Part shown: in pieces, positions 59,106 through 64,000 of the stretch
How positions within the stretch are numbered: the stretch's first letter is position 1
Layout of the letters: every line of letters begins with the position of its first letter
Assembly: GCF_900114995.1 (NCBI RefSeq)
Contig: NZ_FOUX01000009.1
Location: forward strand, 124,001-188,000
Origin: Chitinophaga sp. YR627
GTDB taxonomy: Bacteria > Bacteroidota > Bacteroidia > Chitinophagales > Chitinophagaceae
Direction of reading: 5' to 3'
DNA: 64,000 nucleotides
The notes under the pieces: generated by a model
The model's input: the letters and a program-made list of their open reading frames with translations, nothing else
The model's database searches: none
What the model was told of the DNA's origin: nothing
Translations under genes and position numbers: made by a program

Positions 59106-60758
59106 TTATTGGTGTGCGATCTTTTCTTCTGCAACTTTTGCCTTAATTGTCTTGTCCTCAGCGTACTGTTTAGCAGCAGCGATGAAATGAACGAATAAAG
59201 GTGCAGGCGCTTCTACGGTGCTTTTCAGCTCCGGATGGAACTGACAGCCTACGAAGAACGGATGTTCCGGCAGTTCAACCATCTCTACCAGACCACTTTC
59301 CGGGTTACGGCCGGAAGGTACCATACCCGCTTTTTCGAAATCGGCCAGGAACTGGCTATTGAATTCGTAGCGGTGACGGTGACGCTCGCTGATAGTCGTA
59401 TTACTATAGATGGTAGCCGCTTTTGAACCAGGGATCAGTTCGCAGGTATAAGCGCCCAGACGCATAGTACCACCTTTCACAGTGATCTTCTTCTGCTCTT
59501 CCATGAGCCCGATCACCGCGTGTGAGGTATCTGGGTTCATTTCTGTAGAGTGAGCATCTGTCCAGCCGATCACGTTACGTGCATATTCTACAACAGCCAT
59601 CTGCATACCAAGGCAGATACCGAAGAAAGGCAGGTTATTTTCACGTGCGTACTGAATAGCCACGATCTTACCCTCGATACCACGATGACCAAAACCAGGT
59701 GCTACCAGCAGCCCATCCAGGTTACGCAGCTTTTCAGCTACATTTTCCTGTGTAAGGAACTCAGAATGAATGTTCTGTACTACTACTTTACATTCGTTCA
59801 TGGCACCGGCGTGAATAAAGGACTCCAGGATGGATTTGTAGGCATCCTGTAATTCTACGTATTTTCCGATCAGACCAATCGTTACTTTGGATTTTGGATA
59901 TTTCAGTTTATCCAGGAATGCGCGCCATTTGGTCATATCCGGTTCCTTTTCGATAGGAATACCGAGTTTCTTCATACAGATCACATCCAGTTTCTCACGC
60001 AGCATTTCCAGTGGCACCTCATAGATGGTGCTCATGTCTGTTGCTTCAATCACCGCATCAGGCGTCACATTACAGAACAGCGCGATTTTCTTTTTCAGAT
60101 CATTGTACATAGGCTCTTCCGTACGGCAAACGATCACATCCGGGTGTACGCCGTTTTCGCTCATCATCTTAACGGAGTGCTGTGTTGGCTTGGTTTTCAG
60201 CTCTTTAGCAGCACGCAGGTAAGGGATGAGGGTCAGGTGTACGACCAGGCAATCCTGCTCGTCCAGCTCCCACTGTAACTGACGAACCGCCTCTATATAA
60301 GGCAGGGATTCGATATCCCCAACGGTACCACCCAGCTCGGTAATCACGATATCGTGTTTACCATCTTTACCCAGCAGGAGGATACGACGTTTGATCTCGT
60401 CAGTGATGTGCGGTACTACCTGTACGGTTTTACCCAGGTAGGCGCCTTCACGTTCTTTATTGATAACAGTCTGATAGATACGACCTGTAGTCACGTTATT
60501 AGACTGTGATGTAGGCGTATTCAGGAAACGCTCATAGTGACCAAGGTCCAGGTCAGTTTCAGCGCCATCTTCAGTTACGAAACACTCACCGTGCTCGTAA
60601 GGGTTTAATGTTCCCGGATCCACATTGATATATGGATCAAATTTCTGAATTGTCACTCTAAAGCCACGCGCCTGCAATAATTTTGCCAGCGAGGCAGCTA
60701 TGATTCCTTTACCCAACGAGGAAGTAACACCTCCCGTAACGAAGATATATTTTGCCAT
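59106..60758 (-). CDS. pyrG: CTP synthase
   Basis: 550 residues. The amidoligase half (1-270) starts FVTGGVTSSLGKGIIAASLA and has GTLNPYEHGECFVTEDGAET, GGTVGDIESLPYIEAVRQLQ and KPTQHSVK. The glutaminase half (about 300-540) has LLVAPGFGHRGIEGK, the nucleophile Cys in FFGICLGMQMAVVEYARN and the His/Glu in FVGCQFHPELKS. It makes CTP from UTP, ATP and glutamine in the cytosol and may also form filaments. The C-terminal tail is charged. A TAACTTTG/TTTG promoter lies about 100 nt upstream. Confidence 0.98.
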   Translation of the reverse strand: MAKYIFVTGGVTSSLGKGIIAASLAKLLQARGFRVTIQKFDPYINVDPGTLNPYEHGECFVTEDGAETDLDLGHYERFLNTPTSQSNNVTTGRIYQTVINKEREGAYLGKTVQVVPHITDEIKRRILLLGKDGKHDIVITELGGTVGDIESLPYIEAVRQLQWELDEQDCLVVHLTLIPYLRAAKELKTKPTQHSVKMMSENGVHPDVIVCRTEEPMYNDLKKKIALFCNVTPDAVIEATDMSTIYEVPLEMLREKLDVICMKKLGIPIEKEPDMTKWRAFLDKLKYPKSKVTIGLIGKYVELQDAYKSILESFIHAGAMNECKVVVQNIHSEFLTQENVAEKLRNLDGLLVAPGFGHRGIEGKIVAIQYARENNLPFFGICLGMQMAVVEYARNVIGWTDAHSTEMNPDTSHAVIGLMEEQKKITVKGGTMRLGAYTCELIPGSKAATIYSNTTISERHRHRYEFNSQFLADFEKAGMVPSGRNPESGLVEMVELPEHPFFVGCQFHPELKSTVEAPAPLFVHFIAAAKQYAEDKTIKAKVAEEKIAHQ

Positions 60759-60856
60759 AAGATCTAAAAATTCTGTAGAATATACTTGACCTAAAGAGAA
60801 GTGCCGGACGACTTTTGATGTAACCAGTCAAGTAAAAATAACTTCCGAAGGTCATG

Positions 60857-60888
60857 CAAAGTTAAGACAAATTTAAAGTGCTCCCAAA
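60857..60888 (-). promoter_or_regulatory. Promoter of pyrG
   Basis: On the minus strand TTTG (60885-60888), 20 nt, then TAACTTTG (60857-60864), a full Bacteroidota -33/-7 match. Transcription would start near 60853. Confidence 0.7.
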
Positions 60889-61033
60889 CAGCATTTTCAC
60901 ATTTCGTCCTTGCCATACATATAACAACTTAATTGCAAGATGGTTACAATGTTTTTTTAGCCTTATAAATTTATCCTTAAGGAATTCCTTGTAAGCTGCA
61001 GGCATTTATTGCGTCCGTCCGCAAACTTCTTGC

Positions 61034-61041
61034 TAATTTTG
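61034..61041 (+). promoter_or_regulatory. Candidate -7 box of the acyl-CoA thioesterase gene
   Basis: TAATTTTG matches TAnnTTTG, with TTG at 61009-61011, 22 nt upstream. The leader would be about 17 nt. Confidence 0.55.
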
Positions 61042-61061
61042 CGCCCGTAATAAATCAGCAT

Positions 61062-61577
61062 ATGACATTAACGCCCAAGCGTGCGCAGGACTCGGTGATC
61101 CAGATGACGGAACTGGTACTGCCCAATGACACCAACACTTTCGGTAACCTGATGGGTGGCCGCCTTATGTACTGGATGGACATAGCGGGTGCCCTTGCCA
61201 CCATGAAACACTGTAGTGCTCCCGTGGTAACTGCCTCTGTAGATAACATTTCTTTTGAAACCCCTATTAAACTGGGCAACGTAGTACATATTGAAGCCAA
61301 GGTCAGCAGAGCTTTTTCCACTTCTATGGAAGTGCATCTGCGTGTATGGGGTGAAGACCCGGTACAGCAGTACCGTTATAAATCCAACGAAGCGTTCATG
61401 ACTTTCGTCGCCCTGGACCCTAATGGTAAATCCAGAGCGGTGCCGCAGATCATTCCGGATACGGAAGAAGAAAAGCAGCTGTATGAGGGCGCTATGCGCA
61501 GACGCCAGCTGAGGCTGATCCTGAGTGGTAAGATGAAACCACAGGATGCGGAAGAACTGAGAGCGCTGTTTCTGTAA
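61062..61577 (+). CDS. Acyl-CoA thioesterase, hotdog fold (YciA/ACOT-like)
   Basis: 171 residues. The hotdog core has LPNDTNTFGNLMGGRLMYWM and DIAGALATMKHCSAPVVTAS (helix and catalytic Asp/Asn contacts), VHIEAKVSRAFSTSMEVHLR and FVALDPNGKSRAVPQ. It resembles the cytosolic acyl-CoA hydrolase family that cleaves fatty acyl-CoA to free acid and CoA. The C-terminal 30 residues are charged (RRRQLRLILSGKMKPQ) and unusual for the smallest members. The gene is single and converges on the HD hydrolase gene. Confidence 0.9.
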   Translation: MTLTPKRAQDSVIQMTELVLPNDTNTFGNLMGGRLMYWMDIAGALATMKHCSAPVVTASVDNISFETPIKLGNVVHIEAKVSRAFSTSMEVHLRVWGEDPVQQYRYKSNEAFMTFVALDPNGKSRAVPQIIPDTEEEKQLYEGAMRRRQLRLILSGKMKPQDAEELRALFL

Positions 61578-61580
61578 TCA

Positions 61581-61613
61581 ATCAAGAATTAGGAATTAAG
61601 AATTGAGTAATTA
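61581..61613 (+). repeat. AATTAAGAATT-type short repeat after the thioesterase gene
   Basis: Contains AATCAAGAATTAGGAATTAA then GAATTGAGTAATTAATG, directly past the stop codon. An inverted counterpart lies at 61772, and the terminator sits between them. Confidence 0.55.
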
Positions 61614-61661
61614 ATGCTTTTCATGCATGATATTGTCTCAATTATCTTTTGTACGATACTA

Positions 61662-61700
61662 TTAAGGGTGTCCGCCATAAGCGGGACACCCTTAATTTTT
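61662..61700. terminator. Bidirectional terminator between thioesterase and HD hydrolase genes
   Basis: TTAAGGGTGTCC (61662-61673) pairs with GGACACCCTTAA (61684-61695), with further G-C pairs and one bulge towards the loop. T-runs flank it on both strands. Confidence 0.88.
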
Positions 61701-61771
61701 ATAAATGACATTCGTTATTATTCTCCTGAGTTTCCCCAGCCACCTATTACCTGTTCTTCCGTCCTATCCCG

Positions 61772-61800
61772 CTAATTCCTAATTGTTAATTCCTAATTGA
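61772..61800 (-). repeat. AATTAAGAATT-type short repeat after the HD hydrolase gene
   Basis: CTAATTCCTAATTGTTAA and TTCCTAATTG on the plus strand are the inverted form of the 61581 copy, placed just past the HD hydrolase stop codon. Confidence 0.55.
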
Positions 61801-61801
61801 A

Positions 61802-62470
61802 TCAACTCTCTCCCTCCCACTCCTCATAAAACTTCTCCAGAAATGTCTCCATAAACGCATGCCTTTCCTCCGCCAGCTGACGACCGGTTGCTGTATTCAT
61901 CCTGTCTTTCAGCAATAGCAGCTTCTCATAAAAGTGATTGATCGTAGGGGCTGTGCTGTTTTTATACTGTTCTTTGGTCATGTGCAGATCCGGCTGAATA
62001 CCAGGATCATAGATGGCCCGGTTTTTAAATCCGCCATAGTTAAAGGTCCTGGCGATGCCAATAGCTCCGATAGCGTCCAGACGGTCTGCATCCTGTACGA
62101 CGCCCAGTTCAGGGGAATAGAACCCGCCGTTATTATGTCCGCCCTTAAATGAGATATGCACAATAATATCCACGACATGCTGGATGGTCGCTTCCGGCGC
62201 CCCTATTGATTCCAGGAATTCCCGGGCTTTACGGGGACCGATACTTTCATCGCCGCCATGGAATTTTGAATCGGCAATATCGTGCAGTAATGCACTGAGT
62301 TCCACAACAAGCATATCCACCTGTTCACCGGCCGCAATCTTACGCGCCGATTTCCAGACCCGGTAAATATGCCACCAGTCATGGCCGCCTTCGGCACCCG
62401 CCAGTTCTTTTCTCACGAATTGTTCGGTAGTGGTGATCAGGAGATCTGTTGCAGCTGCATCTTGACTCAT
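61802..62470 (-). CDS. HD-domain phosphohydrolase (YedJ/YpgQ-like)
   Basis: 222 residues. The HD metal ligands are His in AGGHDWWHIYRVWKSARKIA, His-Asp in LSALLHDIADSKFHGGDESI, and a final Asp in VVQDADRLDAIGAIGIARTF. The block GGHNNGGFYSPELGVVQDAD is typical of the YedJ-like group, which hydrolyses nucleoside triphosphates or related phosphates; the natural substrate is unknown. The C-terminus is helical and charged. The start codon lies 5 nt from a TATATTTG box, so it may be almost leaderless. Confidence 0.88.
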   Translation of the reverse strand: MSQDAAATDLLITTTEQFVRKELAGAEGGHDWWHIYRVWKSARKIAAGEQVDMLVVELSALLHDIADSKFHGGDESIGPRKAREFLESIGAPEATIQHVVDIIVHISFKGGHNNGGFYSPELGVVQDADRLDAIGAIGIARTFNYGGFKNRAIYDPGIQPDLHMTKEQYKNSTAPTINHFYEKLLLLKDRMNTATGRQLAEERHAFMETFLEKFYEEWEGES

Positions 62471-62475
62471 AGGGC

Positions 62476-62504
62476 CAAATATACATCAGGGCTAACAATA
62501 ACAA
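62476..62504 (-). promoter_or_regulatory. Candidate promoter of the HD hydrolase gene, nearly leaderless
   Basis: On the minus strand TTG (62502-62504), 18 nt, then TATATTTG (62476-62483), five bases before the start codon. Confidence 0.55.
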
Positions 62505-62640
62505 GAAAAACGAAGAAAAGGAGAAGTTGTTTCTCCCTCCCGGGATTCCGGCATGCAATTTTAGAATTGTCCAGGGACCTTGCTTCACTAAGATCTTCTC
62601 CGTTTTTCCTTTACAATAAGGGCGGGGAGAAAAATGTTGA

Positions 62641-62656
62641 CCCCTTGGATAAGGGG
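62641..62656. repeat. Small hairpin CCCCTT-AAGGGG
   Basis: CCCCTT (62641-62646) and AAGGGG (62651-62656) around GGAT, with no T-run. It is the first element of the inverted-repeat cluster. Confidence 0.6.
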
Positions 62657-62690
62657 ACAATCGACATAATCGCAATTAAGCGGTATAGAT

Positions 62691-62745
62691 TCTGGTTGAT
62701 AAATCTGGTTGATCTGATTGATCCGATTGATATCTGGTTGATAAA
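62691..62745. repeat. Tandem imperfect GGTTGAT/GATTGAT array
   Basis: TCTGGTTGATAAA at 62691 and again at 62733 bracket TCTGGTTGAT, CTGATTGAT and CCGATTGATA, giving five units of 9-13 nt. Confidence 0.8.
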
Positions 62746-62774
62746 CTGGAAAGACCTTTTGCTGTCCCGGGAGA

Positions 62775-62817
62775 ATACCTTAGCGAGGCCCCTTTTGGGC
62801 CTCGTGCCATAAGGTAT
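62775..62817. repeat. Long two-part hairpin in the noncoding region
   Basis: ATACCTTA (62775-62782) pairs with TAAGGTAT (62810-62817), and above a small internal loop CGAGGCCC pairs with GGGCCTCG around CTTTT. No T-run follows on the plus strand. Confidence 0.75.
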
Positions 62818-62860
62818 ATACTTCAGGGAAGCGGGAATATTTTTATGCTTGGCGCGGCTC

Positions 62861-62893
62861 AAGGCAGGGGACTTAGGGAATCGCCCCGCCTTT
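62861..62893. repeat. Bulged hairpin in the noncoding region
   Basis: AAGGC, a bulged A and GGGG (62861-62870) pair with CCCC and GCCTT (62884-62892). It is the third strong element within 250 bp. Confidence 0.6.
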
Positions 62894-63455
62894 GACCGCT
62901 GATTGTTTGTTAAGTTGTGCCATACCCTTTTGGTACGTGGCCAGTTTTCAGCGTCCGGTGCTGTTGCTGGCCGGGAAATCATAGGATAGTACTAGTCCAT
63001 TGGCTGGTTTTAAATCTTTTACTGTCTGATTTGAATTTGCGATGGAAATATGTTGCTTAACCGTAGTTCCCGTGTTATTATACCAAACCCTTTTTATGAC
63101 AAGTCTGCCAAATCTGTTTCTTGAAGCTATCCTCATACCGCTGGAGATGATATATTATAAAAAATACAATTCGTTTTTTATTCGATTCAAATTTCGAAAT
63201 AATACAATCATCTATCATGATTTCGATATAAAAGTAGGAATCATGATCGATATTTTAAAGCTATTTGCTCCAAAACACATATATATTTTTATTACTAATA
63301 TTAAATATAAGTGCTTAAAAGAAGCTGAAACAGATTGAAAGGCCGTATTATTTTAACTGAAACAAATCAAATGCAATAACTATCATAACGATATGGCGGC
63401 TAAACCACATATAGAATTAAGTAAAATATGAGAAGGTGTAAGAGGGAGATGTTGG

Positions 63456-64000
63456 TTAATCTTTTCTGACCAGGACGTCTGTGATCCGGTTCAGTTGTTT
63501 TACTTTTTCGGTAAAATCACCTTTGATCCTGTCACGGATGACCTGTAATTTATCCAGTACATCGTTGATGGAAGAAGGGATCACTTCCTGTAATACCTCT
63601 TTGAGGCGTTTTGCTACGGTCGGGGATTTACCGTTAGTTGATATGGCTATTTTGAGTTGTCCTTTCTGTACAATGGAACCCAGGTAGAAATCACACAATT
63701 CCGGTGTATCTGCCACATTGATCAGCACCCGGCTGCTTTTGGCTTTCTCCCATACATACTGGTTCAGTTCACGGTCAGCGGTAGCGGCAATCGCCAGGTC
63801 TTTTCCAAGCATATCGCCACAGGAGAATGGCTTCCTGATCAGCTCCACGTTAGGCGCATCCTTCACTAATTCGATCAGTTCGGGCTGAAAATTGATCGCC
63901 ACGACAGTAATATATGCTGATGGACAGTTTTCCAGCAGGGCATTTACCTTTTCGTGACCAATGTTTCCACCTCCGACTACCAGTACGTGCAACTGGTTCA
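63456..64000 (-). CDS. Siroheme-type precorrin-2 dehydrogenase (5' end outside window)
   Basis: The frame is open to the right edge and reads NQLHVLVVGGGNIGHEKVNA, the NAD-binding motif near the start of CysG N-terminal/Met8p proteins. The apparent start at 63992 is a TTG inside this block, so the true start is outside the window. IAATADRELNQYVWEKAKSS, VLINVADTPELCDFYLGSIV and KIAISTNGKSPTVAKRLKEV follow the family order. It oxidises precorrin-2 to sirohydrochlorin with NAD and may chelate iron into siroheme; the fused methyltransferase of CysG does not follow. The cofactor feeds sulfite or nitrite reduction. Confidence 0.9.
   Translation of the reverse strand, partial: NQLHVLVVGGGNIGHEKVNALLENCPSAYITVVAINFQPELIELVKDAPNVELIRKPFSCGDMLGKDLAIAATADRELNQYVWEKAKSSRVLINVADTPELCDFYLGSIVQKGQLKIAISTNGKSPTVAKRLKEVLQEVIPSSINDVLDKLQVIRDRIKGDFTEKVKQLNRITDVLVRKD

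Larger units (their letters stand above)
60759..61061. other. Divergent intergenic region pyrG / acyl-CoA thioesterase
   Basis: About 300 bp. It holds the leftward pyrG promoter (60857-60888), and 20 nt before the thioesterase start the rightward -7 box (61034-61041). The pyrG leader of about 95 nt has no obvious strong hairpin, so leader regulation is not supported. Confidence 0.5.
62471..63455. other. 985-bp region without a convincing gene, rich in inverted repeats
   Basis: 62471-62510 holds the HD hydrolase promoter. From 62630 to 62975 at least four hairpin-forming elements and a GATTGAT-type tandem array occur, listed separately. From 63130 to 63430 the sequence turns strongly AT-rich. 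Open frames here (up to 123 codons) lack protein-like features; the 98-codon one at 63042-63338 is Ile/Tyr/Lys-rich, as expected of AT-rich noncoding DNA. The function of the region is unknown. Confidence 0.6.

Noticed and set aside
62611..62982. 123-codon minus-strand frame as a gene
   Set aside because: It runs through the hairpins and the GATTGAT array, is basic and low in structure, and has no domain or signal.
63042..63338. 98-codon plus-strand frame as a gene
   Set aside because: Its Ile/Tyr/Lys/Phe bias is what AT-rich noncoding DNA gives, with no motif or clear promoter; kept only as an AT-rich patch.
63456..63992. TTG at 63992 as the start of the siroheme gene
   Set aside because: The codons beyond it continue the conserved NQLHVLVVGGG block to the window edge.

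Overview
The window reads as ordinary chromosome of a Bacteroidota bacterium, most likely a Chitinophaga-like member of the Chitinophagaceae. The support is a SusC/SusD pair with its own ECF sigma and FecR anti-sigma factor, a PorW/SprE-type type IX secretion protein, a HYC_CC_PP-type secreted protein, LytTR-type signalling, a NagB-deacetylase fusion, YpdA of bacillithiol metabolism, and many promoter-like TAnnTTTG (-7) boxes in place of the sigma-70 -10 hexamer. Gene density is high. I see no phage, insertion sequence or CRISPR array.

Layout. 1-8.1 kb: end of cutC, then on the minus strand ECF sigma, FecR, SusC and SusD, one cell-surface signalling and nutrient uptake unit. 8.1-13.6 kb: a Trp-rich secreted repeat protein, the NagB-LmbE fusion, a small RelA/SpoT-type HD hydrolase, a TIGR00027-like methyltransferase, a perfect 48-bp palindrome and ypdA. 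13.6-18.5 kb (minus): murB, plsC-priA and a DUF4258 protein. 18.5-24.9 kb: mtaB, three identical tRNA-Val genes, an MTHFR-like protein, a CPA2 antiporter and the clpS-aat operon of the N-degron pathway. 24.9-28.7 kb: a lipoprotein, then mntR and mntH (manganese homeostasis). 28.9-32.8 kb (minus): a LiaF-like/DUF4288/histidine kinase/LytTR regulator operon and an SGNH hydrolase. 32.8-35.5 kb: two NADP-isocitrate dehydrogenases of different subfamilies side by side. 35.6-39.7 kb: aldo/keto reductase, a tandem-repeat intergenic region, an AraC regulator and an L,D-transpeptidase.

39.9-42.1 kb (minus) holds a compact cluster of small secreted Cys-rich and metal-binding-type proteins with an outer-membrane barrel and a 23-codon microORF overlapping its stop codon. 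This is the best candidate for a little-described system. 42.3-50.1 kb: putative porin, purine nucleoside phosphorylase, sucC, DUF4407 protein, then SprT-like, ATP-synthase accessory proteins and a bactofilin whose gene overlaps atpZ by 71 nt. 50.3-62.5 kb: porW/sprE, a class A PBP, M28 peptidase, yidC, pyrG, an acyl-CoA thioesterase and an HD hydrolase. 62.5-63.45 kb is about 1 kb without a convincing gene but dense in inverted repeats, and the window ends inside a siroheme-type dehydrogenase.

Cell-envelope functions dominate (PBP1A, L,D-transpeptidase, MurB, YidC, LiaF-like, bactofilin, porin, SusCD, PorW), mixed with central metabolism. Most intergenic spaces between convergent genes carry strong bidirectional terminators, several flanked by short AATTAAGAATT-type repeats. 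All function calls rest on reading motifs in the translations; no database search was run.
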